Shown: in pieces, positions 15,968 to 23,371 of the stretch
Numbering within the stretch: the first letter of the stretch is position 1
Layout: each line of letters begins with the position of its first letter
DNA from: JBBDIM01 sp040880405
Lineage (GTDB): Bacteria > Planctomycetota > Planctomycetia > Pirellulales > Pirellulaceae
Direction of reading: 5' to 3'
DNA: 30,677 bases
NCBI GenBank assembly: GCA_040880405.1
Contig: JBBDIM010000091.1
Coordinates: 1-30,677, forward strand
The notes under the pieces: generated by a model
Seen by the model: the letters and a program-made list of their open reading frames with translations, nothing else
Databases searched by the model: none
Told to the model about the DNA's origin: nothing
Made by a program: the position numbers and the translations under genes

Positions 15968-16031
15968 GGGGTGAGGTGCCCACGCGCGGAAGCGTAGGCA
16001 TGTTTGGGCGGGAGAACCTTCCACCGGCAAC
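15968..16031. repeat. Family B repeat, half copy
   Basis: The sequence begins two bases after the TAA of the amidase-like gene. GTGCCCACGC and GCGTAGGCAT form a hairpin. GCATGTTTGGGCGGGAGAAC and ACCGGCAAC then match the reverse complement of the right arm of copies 1 and 2. Only one of the two arms is present. Confidence 0.7.
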
Positions 16032-16079
16032 TCCCATTCCCAACAACCACGGGCTCTCGGCGGTTTTAAGAAAGAATTT

Positions 16080-16212
16080 CTCTCGCAAAGCCGCAAAGAC
16101 GCAAAGGGGTTTAATCGCCCAGGTCTTAATATTTTTCATCGCTTCCAGGCAAGGATATCACCAGAAAACCTGCCACCGGCGATCGACTCTCCTCTTTGCG
16201 GCTTTGCGAGAG
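16080..16212. repeat. CGCAAAG-type inverted repeat (family C), copy 2
   Basis: The left arm CTCTCGCAAAGCCGCAAAG (16080-16098), continuing ACGCAAAG, is inverted with CTTTGCGGCTTTGCGAGAG at 16194-16212; the 19 bases are perfectly complementary. Homologous-looking flanks (TTTTAAGAAA and TTTAAGAAA) lie just outside both ends. The interior differs from that of the copy at 13361-13437. Confidence 0.75.
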
Positions 16213-16289
16213 ATTTAAGAAACGGCTTGTACTCGCGTTCAGGCACGAAGTATCACGCGGGAATTGACGGTCTGAGTTTAAGGATTTGA

Positions 16290-16420
16290 AACGCGGAGGC
16301 GCGGAGATCGCAGAGACGCAGCGTGCGCGAGAGGACTCCCTCAGCACGCTCCGCGCTGTGTTTCCAGTTTTTAAAATCCGACGGCCATTTTCCACGCAAA
16401 ACCGCCAAGAGGCCGTGGCT
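16290..16420. repeat. Other periodic dispersed-repeat remnants
   Basis: GCGGAGGCGCGGAGATCGC with CAGAGACGCAG (16290-16321) and, inverted downstream, GCACGCTCCGCGCTG form a loose palindrome. ACGCAAAACCGCCAAGAGG (16396-16414) is a third periodic type. All share a 9- to 10-base beat. I can only describe these; they are incomplete. Confidence 0.45.
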
Positions 16421-16489
16421 AAACCCACAGGCAAGCCACCGCCCCTTGGAAGGCCCGCAGGGTCGGCACAACCCTTGCCGGTGGTGTAA

Positions 16490-16563
16490 GGGGATAAGTT
16501 CAATTACGGGGACCGCGGATTAGGGTTCTTATCCGCCGACTCCTTGTAATTGAACTCATCCCC
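16490..16563 (+). repeat. Family A hairpin, single copy
   Basis: A 74-base unit from GGGGATAAGTTCAATTAC to GTAATTGAACTCATCCCC, in the forward orientation. The stem has 17 paired bases and the conserved A.C mismatch. Its inner sequence GGGGACCGCGG is the same as in other copies. I found no inverted partner within 200 bases. It lies 97 bases upstream of dapL. Confidence 0.85.
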
Positions 16564-16659
16564 GTAGCATCCCCGGTTGTCGACTGGGCGGGGGAAAAGT
16601 AGGCTAGGAGGCTTGTATCTTCGACCTGCCTCCCCCTTAACCGACAGCGACCAAACCCG

Positions 16660-17892
16660 ATGAGCGATCCCTATTTCCAGCAGCTATTCGCCGAGCGGAT
16701 CGGTGGAGAAAACTACGGCAAGGGAACCGAGATCTACAAGTTCGAAAAGATCAAACGCGCCAAACGCAAGGCGTTGGCGGATCATCCCGACCGCAAGCTC
16801 ATCGACTTCGGGATCGGCGAAAACGACGAAATGGCACCCGCTTCGGTCCGCGAGGCGATGACCCACGAGATCAACCAGCCAGAGAACCGCGGCTACGCCG
16901 ATAACGGCATCGCGGAGTTCAAGCAGGCGGTGGCGCGGTTCATGCAGCGGATGTTCGGCGTGGAGCTCGACGCCACGACCGAGGTGAACCACTGCATCGG
17001 TTCCAAGCCCGCCTTGGCGATGCTGCCGGCCGTGTTCATCAACCCAGGCGATATTACGCTGATGACGGTGCCTGGTTATCCGGTCGCCGGGACCCACACG
17101 CGGTACTACGGCGGTGCGGTCTACAAGTTGCCGCTGTTGGCGGAAAACAACTTCCTGCCGGACTTGGCTTCGATCCCGGGCGACATCCTGGAAAAGGCCA
17201 AGATCCTGGTCTTGAACTACCCCAACAGTCCCACTGGCAAGGTAGCGACACGGGAATTTTACGAGCAAGTCGTTGAGTTTGCCAAGAAAAACAACCTGAT
17301 CGTCGTCCAGGACGCGGCCCACACGGTGCTGACCTTCGAGGGCAAGCCGCTCAGTTTCCTGTCGGTCCCAGGAGCGAAGGATGTCGGCGTCGAGATCCAC
17401 TCCCTCTCCAAGGGCTTCGACATGATCGGCTGGCGGATCGGCTGGGTCTGCGGCAATGCCAAAATCGTGCAGGCCTTCTCCGACGTGAAGGACAACAGCG
17501 ACTCCGGCCAATTCATCGCCGTCCAAAAAGCAGCGGCCAAAGCCCTGGACGATCCGGAGATCCCCGTCCGCACGCGCACCAAATATGCGCGACGGCTCCG
17601 CAAACTAGTCGACATGCTCAAGCGGTGCGGCTTCCAGTGCGAAATGCCCGGCGGGACCTACTTCCTGTACACGAAGAGCCCGACCGGAATCGAAGGCGGC
17701 CCCTCGTTCGCCAACGCGGAAGAGGCCTCGCAATACCTCATCACCCAGCAATCAATCTGCACCGTCCCCTGGGACGACGCCGGCGCATTCCTGCGGTTCT
17801 CCGTCACCTACGTCGCCGCCGACGAAGCAGCGGAAAACGCCCTGATGGCGGAAACGGAAGAGCGGCTGAAAAAGATCTCGCTGACGTTTTAG
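16660..17892 (+). CDS. dapL: LL-diaminopimelate aminotransferase
   Basis: A 410-residue PLP-dependent class I/II aminotransferase that converts tetrahydrodipicolinate and glutamate directly into LL-diaminopimelate, a one-step route to lysine and peptidoglycan precursors. Family marks include YKFEKIKRAKR near the N-terminus, DFGIGENDEMAP (residues 49-60), ENRGYADNGIAEFK, and the PLP-phosphate region GSKPALAMLP. Further on are LNYPNSPTG (182-190), QDAAHTVL, and SLSKGFDMIGWRIGW with the Schiff-base Lys251. The C-terminal GGTYFLY and LRFSVTY with the carboxylate-binding Arg are present. The length is typical. ATG 16660 is preceded by CCCGATGAGC without a strong ribosome site. It is monocistronic and converges on the phosphohexomutase gene across a family A composite. 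Confidence 0.95.
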   Translation: MSDPYFQQLFAERIGGENYGKGTEIYKFEKIKRAKRKALADHPDRKLIDFGIGENDEMAPASVREAMTHEINQPENRGYADNGIAEFKQAVARFMQRMFGVELDATTEVNHCIGSKPALAMLPAVFINPGDITLMTVPGYPVAGTHTRYYGGAVYKLPLLAENNFLPDLASIPGDILEKAKILVLNYPNSPTGKVATREFYEQVVEFAKKNNLIVVQDAAHTVLTFEGKPLSFLSVPGAKDVGVEIHSLSKGFDMIGWRIGWVCGNAKIVQAFSDVKDNSDSGQFIAVQKAAAKALDDPEIPVRTRTKYARRLRKLVDMLKRCGFQCEMPGGTYFLYTKSPTGIEGGPSFANAEEASQYLITQQSICTVPWDDAGAFLRFSVTYVAADEAAENALMAETEERLKKISLTF

Positions 17893-17910
17893 CGGGTAAT
17901 TCAGGAGGCA

Positions 17911-17976
17911 GAGTGGTTAAAGCGAGGTGGAAAAAGTCCAACCTCGCAGGGGATGAGTCCCCTCGCTTACCACTTC
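17911..17976. other. Alternative-pairing RNA structure downstream of dapL
   Basis: GAGTGGTTAAAGCGAGG (17911-17927) can pair with CCTCGCTTACCACTTC (17961-17976). Alternatively GCGAGGT (17922-17928) pairs with ACCTCGC (17941-17947), with AGGGGA/TCCCCT (17948-17963) stacked next to it. The two folds exclude each other. It starts 19 bases after the dapL stop. With no downstream plus-strand gene, a switch is unlikely; a 3'-end structure or terminator without a T run is the simplest reading. Confidence 0.4.
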
Positions 17977-18162
17977 AGAAAATGAAAGCCCGTGTGCGGA
18001 ATGTCCAACGCGGGACTTATCCCCTTTCCGCGCGACTGGCCAGAGGCGTATCCATTTTCCTGCTGCGCACTCGCTTCAGCGCGGCGAGGGGGATAAGTAC
18101 GATTATCACCGGGAACACAGGGCCGCGTGCCTTGGCGGTTCCAGATAATCGAACTCATCCCC
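17949..18162. repeat. Family A composite repeat, degenerate copy 3
   Basis: The right unit, 18089-18162, is exactly 74 bases, GGGGATAAG to CTCATCCCC. Its inner arms read GATTATC and GATAATC instead of CAATTAC and GTAATTG, so the changes compensate. The left unit, 17949-18024, is 76 bases, starts GGGGATGAGT and ends ACTTATCCCC, with inner arms altered to GTCCC/GGGAC. The spacer is 64 bases. Order and orientation are those of copies 1 and 2. The right unit is a firm call; the left is less certain because only the arm ends match. Confidence 0.65.
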
Positions 18163-18199
18163 TGCGAAGCGAGCCCCCTCGGAATCCCATCCTACGGTG

Positions 18200-19543
18200 C
18201 TAATTCCCGCGTAGCGCCCTGCCTGCTTCTTCGCACATTTGCTGGCTTTGTTTTTCCGTGGTGGATTCCGCGATGATGCGGATAATTGGTTCGGTGTTGC
18301 TACCGCGGATTAGGAGCCAGCGGTCGGGCCATTGCAGGCGGAGACCGTCGCCGGTTTGGATTTCCGCTTCCGGGAAGATCGATTCAAAATGGGGCCGGAG
18401 GCTCTCGAGCGAGTCGACTTCGAAATCGATCTTCTCCTTCACGATCTCGTACCGTGGCAAGGCGTCCGCCAAAGCGCTGATCTTCTTTTTTCGCCGGGTC
18501 ATTAGGTCTAGCACGTTGGCCATGCCGACGAAGCTGTCTCGGACGTAGCCAACGCGCGGGTCGATTGGGCCGCCGCTCCCCTCGCCGCCGAACACCGCGC
18601 AGTTGCGGACCATTTGCTCTGTTACGTTCGCCTCGCCGACCGATGAGCGCGTGACCTTGCTTTTGTATTTCGCGGCGATGTCCTCGTTCATCCGGCTGGT
18701 AGCGCAGTTGATCACCACCGGCCCCGGCGACTTCTTGAGGACGTTATCCAGGCAGAGGGCGACTGTGTATTCCTCACCTAGGTAGCGGCCGTTTTCGTCG
18801 ATCACCGCTAGGCGATCGGCGTCCGGGTCTTGGCAGAACCCGACATCGACTTTGGCGGCCTTCACCTGATCGCAAATATCGGTCAGATTCTCGGCCGTTG
18901 GTTCCGGCGGGTGCAGGAAATCGCCGTCGGGCGTGCCACCCACCACGGTCACTTGGCAGCCCAGCTTTTCCAAGAGGGCCAGCCCCAACAGACTACCCGC
19001 CCCGCCGTTACAGTCCAGCAGGACCTTGAACTTCCGCTTGGCGATTGCCGCGCCCCCAACCGTTTCCAGCACCTTATCCAAGTGCGGGCCGATCAGATCC
19101 GGGGCAGTAATGGCCTCGCCCAGTTCATCATGCGGGGCCCAGGAGATCCGCTGCGTTTGGAACGATTCCAGGACCAAGCTCCCTTGGGCCGCGCCAATCA
19201 CGCGGCCATTGCCACCCATCAGCTTCACACCGTTGTACTGGGGTGGGTTGTGGCTGGCGGAGATTTGGATCCCGCCGACGCATTCCAACTCACGGATCAT
19301 CACGCCGACGGTCGGCGTGGCCATGATCCCCACGTCGCACACATCGCGGCCTTGCAGGATGAGCGTCCCGCGGATCACCTCGGCCAGCGGCAGCCCGCTC
19401 GGGCGGCTATCCCGAGCCAACAAAATCGGCCCTTCCGGCAACTGCCCCACAAAGGCGGCCACATAGCGGCAGACCACCTCCGGCGAGAGACTAAGTCCTA
19501 AGATTCCCCGCAGCCCGGAGACGCTGATGATCGGTTGTTGCAT
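18200..19543 (-). CDS. Phosphoglucosamine/phosphomannomutase-family phosphohexomutase
   Basis: A 447-residue alpha-D-phosphohexomutase, which moves phosphate between C1 and C6 of a hexose phosphate. All four signature loops are present: SASHNP with the phospho-serine Ser97, the metal loop DPDADR (239-244), the sugar-specificity loop GGEGSGG (319-325), and the phosphate-binding RGSNTEP (413-419). The GEGSGG form resembles the phosphoglucosamine/phosphomannomutase branch, rather than the bacterial GlmM form with GEQSGH, so the preferred sugar is open. A GlmM role in UDP-GlcNAc supply is plausible. ATG 19543 is chosen; the protein starts directly with the family motif (ISVSGLRGI). It is a single-gene unit. 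An imperfect palindrome (GTGGCACCG, eight bases, CGGTACCAC, 19587-19612) lies 44 bases upstream and might be an operator. Confidence 0.93.
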   Translation of the reverse strand: MQQPIISVSGLRGILGLSLSPEVVCRYVAAFVGQLPEGPILLARDSRPSGLPLAEVIRGTLILQGRDVCDVGIMATPTVGVMIRELECVGGIQISASHNPPQYNGVKLMGGNGRVIGAAQGSLVLESFQTQRISWAPHDELGEAITAPDLIGPHLDKVLETVGGAAIAKRKFKVLLDCNGGAGSLLGLALLEKLGCQVTVVGGTPDGDFLHPPEPTAENLTDICDQVKAAKVDVGFCQDPDADRLAVIDENGRYLGEEYTVALCLDNVLKKSPGPVVINCATSRMNEDIAAKYKSKVTRSSVGEANVTEQMVRNCAVFGGEGSGGPIDPRVGYVRDSFVGMANVLDLMTRRKKKISALADALPRYEIVKEKIDFEVDSLESLRPHFESIFPEAEIQTGDGLRLQWPDRWLLIRGSNTEPIIRIIAESTTEKQSQQMCEEAGRALRGN

Positions 19544-19939
19544 TGGCTTGCCCGGTAAGTCGAAAACGCGAATAGAGTCAGAACGTGTGGCACCGGTACA
19601 CTACGGTACCACAGCGATTTCCCAAATATAGACCACGCCCCGGTCGATCCACACTCCCCATTCTCGCGGGATGAAGGGGCAACAGGAGAAAATGCGTCAG
19701 AAACGTAGGGGTGCCGACCGCGGGAACCCTTCGCCGTGTCACCTTGCTAGCGTGCTCCGCAATCGAGCGATGGGGGTGGTTTGGGTTCGATTCCGTTTCC
19801 CTTGACCTTGACCCCGATTTTGAATCCCTTTATCGTTTCCCGCTGCCATATTCACGGATTCTAAACAGTCCGCCGGTGAGGGCGACCGGCGGGGACGAAG
19901 TATCCTTCACAGGGTCACACTACCTTTAGGGAGTCAGGG
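19544..19939. other. Divergent promoter region
   Basis: This is 396 bases between the minus-strand phosphohexomutase and the plus-strand aminotransferase. An imperfect palindrome at 19587-19612, a promoter candidate at 19808-19836 and a leader hairpin at 19870-19892 are described here or separately. The open frame at 19711-19929 (72 codons) overlaps these and has no conserved look, so I do not call it. Confidence 0.5.
19808..19836 (+). promoter_or_regulatory. Candidate promoter for the DegT-family aminotransferase gene
   Basis: TTGACC at 19808-19813 and TATCGT at 19831-19836 are 17 bases apart, giving a leader of about 95 bases. The leader contains a perfect hairpin, CCGCCGGT (19870-19877) with ACCGGCGG (19885-19892), about 47 bases before the start codon and without a T tract. 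Confidence 0.4.
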
Positions 19940-21157
19940 ATGACCAACCATCATGCAGGCCACGGCCATCAGGCGAAATCGACCGGCCAAGCGATTTCCA
20001 GCGTTCCGCTGCTGGACATCGGCCGCGGAAACACGCCGCTGAAACAGGAGTTCATGGACGCCTTTGAGCAGGTCCTCGACTCGGGCCGGTTTTTGTTCGG
20101 GCCAGAGGTTTTTGAGTTAGAGGCGGCCTGTGCGGAAGCCTCGCAGGTCCCGTTTGGCATTGGGTGCGCCTCAGGGAGCGATGCCTTGCTGCTGAGCTTG
20201 ATGGCGTTGGATATCGGCCCCGGGGACGAGGTGATTGTCCCCAGCTTCACCTTCTTCGCCACGGCCAGTGCCGTGTGGCGACTGGGCGCCGAGCCGGTGT
20301 TTGTCGACATCGACCCCGCGACCTACAACCTCAACCCAGCACTGATCGAAGACAAGCTGACCGACCGGACCGCGGCGATCATCCCGGTTCACCTGTTCGG
20401 CCAGTGCGCGGATATGACCGCGATTCACCGAATCGCCAAAGACAACGACTTGGCCGTGATCGAGGACGCCGCCCAGGCGATCTTCGCCGAACATCGCGGT
20501 CGTCGGGCCGGCGGGATGGGCACGGTCGGCTGCATCAGCTTCTACCCGACCAAAAACCTCGGCGGCATGGGGGATGGCGGGATGTTGGTCACCTCGGACG
20601 AGGCGATGGCCCACAAGCTGCGACTGTTGCGTGGCCATGGGATGGAGCCCCGTTATTATCACCAGGTGGTCGGCATCAACAGCCGATTGGATACCCTGCA
20701 GGCTGCGGCCTTGATGGTCAAAATGAAGCACATGCAGGCGTGGACAGCGGCTCGGCAAGAGAACGCCGCGCGGTACGACCAACTATTCACTGACTGCGGC
20801 CTGGACGACGTGGTGAGCCTGCCGTTTGAGGCGAAGGGTTCGGTCCACGCCTGGAACCAGTACACGATCCGTGTGCCCGATGGTCGCCGCGACGCCCTGC
20901 GTCAGCATCTGGCGGATCACAAGATCGGGAGCGAAATCTATTACCCGATCCCGCTGCACCAGCAGCAATGTTTCCAGTCGATCCGCGACAAGGTGGGCCC
21001 CCTGCCGGAAACGGAAAAAGCGGCGGCCGAAGTCCTCAGCCTGCCGATCTTCCCGGAACTAACCGCCACGGAACAGGAATCGGTGGTCGCCGCCATCGGT
21101 CAGTTCTACGGCGTGGAAGCGGGCCTGGCTGTCCCAACCCGGCGGAAGTCGGCGTAG
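19940..21157 (+). CDS. DegT/DnrJ/EryC1/StrS-family sugar aminotransferase
   Basis: A 405-residue PLP-dependent aminotransferase of the DegT family, which aminates keto-sugars linked to nucleotides for envelope polysaccharides or glycosylation. After a 20-residue His-rich N-terminus come the family marks PLLDIGRGN, CASGSDALLL (76-85), VPSFTFFATA (100-109), IEDAAQA with the PLP-binding Asp176, and FYPTKNLGGMGDGG with Lys205. Later marks are GHGMEPRYYH, INSRLDTLQAA and SEIYYPIPLHQQ. The length is slightly longer than the 370-residue norm. ATG 19940 follows AGGGAG by six bases. The substrate is not readable, since no sugar dehydratase or glycosyltransferase lies nearby. It converges on the FAD oxidoreductase gene across a 28-base perfect inverted repeat. 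Confidence 0.94.
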   Translation: MTNHHAGHGHQAKSTGQAISSVPLLDIGRGNTPLKQEFMDAFEQVLDSGRFLFGPEVFELEAACAEASQVPFGIGCASGSDALLLSLMALDIGPGDEVIVPSFTFFATASAVWRLGAEPVFVDIDPATYNLNPALIEDKLTDRTAAIIPVHLFGQCADMTAIHRIAKDNDLAVIEDAAQAIFAEHRGRRAGGMGTVGCISFYPTKNLGGMGDGGMLVTSDEAMAHKLRLLRGHGMEPRYYHQVVGINSRLDTLQAAALMVKMKHMQAWTAARQENAARYDQLFTDCGLDDVVSLPFEAKGSVHAWNQYTIRVPDGRRDALRQHLADHKIGSEIYYPIPLHQQQCFQSIRDKVGPLPETEKAAAEVLSLPIFPELTATEQESVVAAIGQFYGVEAGLAVPTRRKSA

Positions 21158-21174
21158 AGGACAGGGCGTCGCGA

Positions 21175-21259
21175 GTTAAAAAGGGGTCAGGACTCTTTTT
21201 AACCAGGCGTAAGCCAATTGTGAGCGTGTCCTTAAAAAGAGTCCTGACCCCTTTTTAAC
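21175..21259. repeat. Family D: 28-base perfect inverted repeat, also a likely bidirectional terminator
   Basis: Arms 21175-21202 and 21232-21259 are perfect complements over 28 bases around a 29-base loop. The core of each arm reads AAAAAGGGGTCAGGACTC with TTTTTAA, or its complement. The pair lies between the stops of two converging genes (21157 and 21269). T runs flank both arms, so each direction could terminate here. This core is one I associate with REP-like repeats next to REP-associated transposases, but the window has no such gene. Confidence 0.8.
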
Positions 21260-21268
21260 GGACCAACT

Positions 21269-23092
21269 CTATTGAACCAGCTCAAACGCGGTGCGAATAA
21301 AATCGCCCCGCGTTTTTGCGTTTTGCAGGTCGTTTGATTCTAGGTTGCGCGATTTGGCTAGTTCCAGCCAACGTTTTTTTGTCGTCTCGTCCAGCGGTTT
21401 GTCCAGTTCCACGGCGTGCCCGGGGTAGGCCTCGAAGTATTGTCCCAAGATGTTCTCGCCTCGTTGACCCGGCTTGGAGAAGGCGGGGGTCAGGCCATGC
21501 AGGCCCCCTTGCTGTCCCCACCACTGGACCGCGGCGAAGTCGGGCGAATCGGCCGGGATGTCCGAGACGTAGATCGTGGCCGCTCCGATTAAGTGCAAGT
21601 GACGCTGGACCCGGTCGACCGGCACCTGCTGCACCGCCAAGTCCTCCTCCACGGCGATCCGAGCCGCGACGCCGGACGCTTGCCCCAGCGACATCCAGAT
21701 CGGTTCCAGCCGCAATGCACAAAACCCAACATGCGAGGCGGAGACCGCCGTGGGGACCAGCAGGTTTTCACACTCTTGGGGAGTGAGCGACCCGTATCGG
21801 ATTTGGTAGGGAGAGACCCCTTTGTAAAATTCCCCTGCGTGGCGACCACCAATCGTGGGGCCGACGTGCGAAGTTCCGTGACAGTTCGGGCCGTAGTCCC
21901 CCATCGCGATCGCATCGCTTCGCAGCACCGACCGGGCATCCCCTTCAGCGGCGTCCGTGTCGTTCTCGGTGAAGACGTACGCCCCCACCATCCGCCGGGC
22001 CTCGCGGATGTAAAGCTGCTGGGGCAGGTGGCCGCTGTCGGGGAATTCATCCTTGGCCCAAGCCCAGATTCTCGCCTCTTCCTGGAACTTGGCAGGCACC
22101 GCCGCATCGTTTTGCAGGAAGTACAGCAGACCCGCGTTGTGGAGGACATGGGCGTCGAAAATCTCTTGCCGCGTCGCCGCGTCTCCATCCGGCCAGGCAT
22201 CGCTTAGGTTGGGCAGAGAGAGGCGGACCAAGCCGCGGGAGACGTCGTTGATGTCTCGTTTGCCGTTGGGCAGGGCGGGGTCGTGGACCTTGTAGATCCC
22301 ACCGGTGTGGGTGCAGTAAACCGATTTCACCTTGCCACTTTCCAGCAGCTCGATCACCGGGACGAACATTTCGCGGTCGTATCCTTTCGGTTTCACCGGA
22401 AAAGCCATGTTCTCCGGCTCGCGGGTCATGATCAGGCGGAAGTTATACCCTTGGACCTGGTCGTCCGCTTGCTCCGGTGCAAGCGACTCTCCATATTCCT
22501 TCTTGCTTTCCCGGCCAACGCGATACGGAACCCCCGCGGCCGCCATCAGGTCTCCTTCGTAGCTGCCATCGATGAAGATTTTGGCGGTGACCTTCAGCGA
22601 CGCGTCCTCGGGGCCGTGAAACGTGGTCGAGGTGATGCGGTTGTTTGTGACCTCCGCCGAATGCAATCGGTGCGACCTTTGCAGGGTGATCGAGGGGTGT
22701 TCGGCCAGCATCTGCTGGAGCAGCAGCAAGTTCACATGCGGTTCGGCGTGGGTACCGCGGAAGTTTCCGTTGGCTTGGGGCGAGTCGGGACCATACTTCT
22801 TTTGGTAGTAATCCTGCACGCGGTGCGTCAAGTCTAAAAACGCACCGGTCAGACCCTCGAACGAGCGGAAATCGGTGTGCGAAAGCCCATTCGTGACCAA
22901 TCCGCCGATCCGGTCGGTCGGCTCGACGAGCAGCACTTTGTTTCCCTTTTCCGCCGCAGCAACCGCCGCGGCGATTCCGGCGGGGGTGGCTCCATAAATG
23001 GCGATATCGGTATCCACCGTCTCGGCTCGAGCGTCGAGCGGCAAAACGAACAGCAGGAGCGCGACGAGCAAAGCGAAGCGGGAGAAAATCAT
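21269..23092 (-). CDS. Exported FAD-dependent oxidoreductase (FAD_oxidored family)
   Basis: A 607-residue exported flavoprotein. The signal peptide is about 1-23 (FALLVALLLFVLPL, cut after ARA). The dinucleotide-binding motif IAIYGATPAGIAAAVAAAEKG follows, written here in parts as IYGATPAGIAAA (about 31-42), then LLVEPTDRIGGLVTNG. Later family marks are FIDGSYEGDLMAAAGVPYRVGRES (about 180-203), REARRMVG, HVGPTIGG, and a closing region with ENLLVPTAVSASHVG and SLGQASGVAARIA. Members are often labelled xanthan lyase-like or NADH:fumarate-like; true substrates are mostly unknown, and oxidation of a sugar or related compound is an inference. ATG 23092 gives a normal signal peptide; an in-frame TTG at 23104 is possible. 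It stands alone among the genes here. Confidence 0.9.
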   Translation of the reverse strand: MIFSRFALLVALLLFVLPLDARAETVDTDIAIYGATPAGIAAAVAAAEKGNKVLLVEPTDRIGGLVTNGLSHTDFRSFEGLTGAFLDLTHRVQDYYQKKYGPDSPQANGNFRGTHAEPHVNLLLLQQMLAEHPSITLQRSHRLHSAEVTNNRITSTTFHGPEDASLKVTAKIFIDGSYEGDLMAAAGVPYRVGRESKKEYGESLAPEQADDQVQGYNFRLIMTREPENMAFPVKPKGYDREMFVPVIELLESGKVKSVYCTHTGGIYKVHDPALPNGKRDINDVSRGLVRLSLPNLSDAWPDGDAATRQEIFDAHVLHNAGLLYFLQNDAAVPAKFQEEARIWAWAKDEFPDSGHLPQQLYIREARRMVGAYVFTENDTDAAEGDARSVLRSDAIAMGDYGPNCHGTSHVGPTIGGRHAGEFYKGVSPYQIRYGSLTPQECENLLVPTAVSASHVGFCALRLEPIWMSLGQASGVAARIAVEEDLAVQQVPVDRVQRHLHLIGAATIYVSDIPADSPDFAAVQWWGQQGGLHGLTPAFSKPGQRGENILGQYFEAYPGHAVELDKPLDETTKKRWLELAKSRNLESNDLQNAKTRGDFIRTAFELVQ

Positions 23093-23178
23093 GGGTGGGT
23101 TCAACAGGGGTGGGAGATTGGCGAAGTAAACCTCTTCATCGTAAGCGGAGCCAAAGCGAGCCGCAACAATCGCGGTAA

Positions 23179-23252
23179 GGGGGTAAGGTCAATTACGGGT
23201 GCCGCGGCTGGGGGATCTTATCCGCCGACTCTTTGTAATTGAACTCATCCCC
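23179..23252 (+). repeat. Family A hairpin, single copy
   Basis: A 74-base unit, GGGGGTAAGGTCAATTAC to GTAATTGAACTCATCCCC, in the forward orientation. It lies 87 bases upstream of the FAD oxidoreductase start and 120 bases before the small gene at 23372. Two arm positions are altered (A to G at position 5, T to G at position 10) without changes in the partner arm. No inverted partner is found nearby. Confidence 0.82.
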
Positions 23253-23371
23253 TGCGGTGCTAGCCCTGGGGGCGGAATCGATCTAGACAGCGCCTGGAGC
23301 ACCTGATACTTTTCGCCGCCCCATCGATCGAAGATGAACCCGAACCCATTTATCTCAGAAGAGGTTTCCGC

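Larger units (their letters stand above)
15967..16659. other. Repeat-filled intergenic region
   Basis: This 693-base stretch has no credible gene; the short open frames across it follow the repeats. In order it holds a half-copy of family B (15968-16031), a CGCAAAG inverted repeat (16080-16212), GCGGAGG- and CGCAGAG-rich sequence (16290-16345), a CGCAAAACCGCCAAGAGG block (16397-16414), and a family A singleton (16490-16563). The dapL promoter should be in the last 100 bases, but I see no strong boxes. Confidence 0.6.
17893..18199. other. Convergent intergenic region between dapL and the phosphohexomutase
   Basis: This 307-base gap carries no gene. It holds an elaborate fold at 17911-17976 and a degenerate family A composite at 17949-18162. 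Both genes end here, so these structures probably also serve as 3' ends of the two transcripts. Confidence 0.55.

Noticed and set aside
16126..16503. 125-codon minus-strand open frame
   Set aside because: It runs through CGCAAAG-, GCGGAGG- and family A-type repeats and only reflects their composition.
17905..17980. tRNA-Ser-like stretch (GGCAGAGTGGTTAA)
   Set aside because: The D-arm-like bases are followed by no anticodon arm, no GGTTCGAATCC T-arm and no acceptor stem; the pairing is better explained by long hairpins.
19711..19929. 72-codon open frame before the DegT-family gene
   Set aside because: It covers the promoter candidate and leader hairpin and has no conserved-looking sequence or ribosome site.
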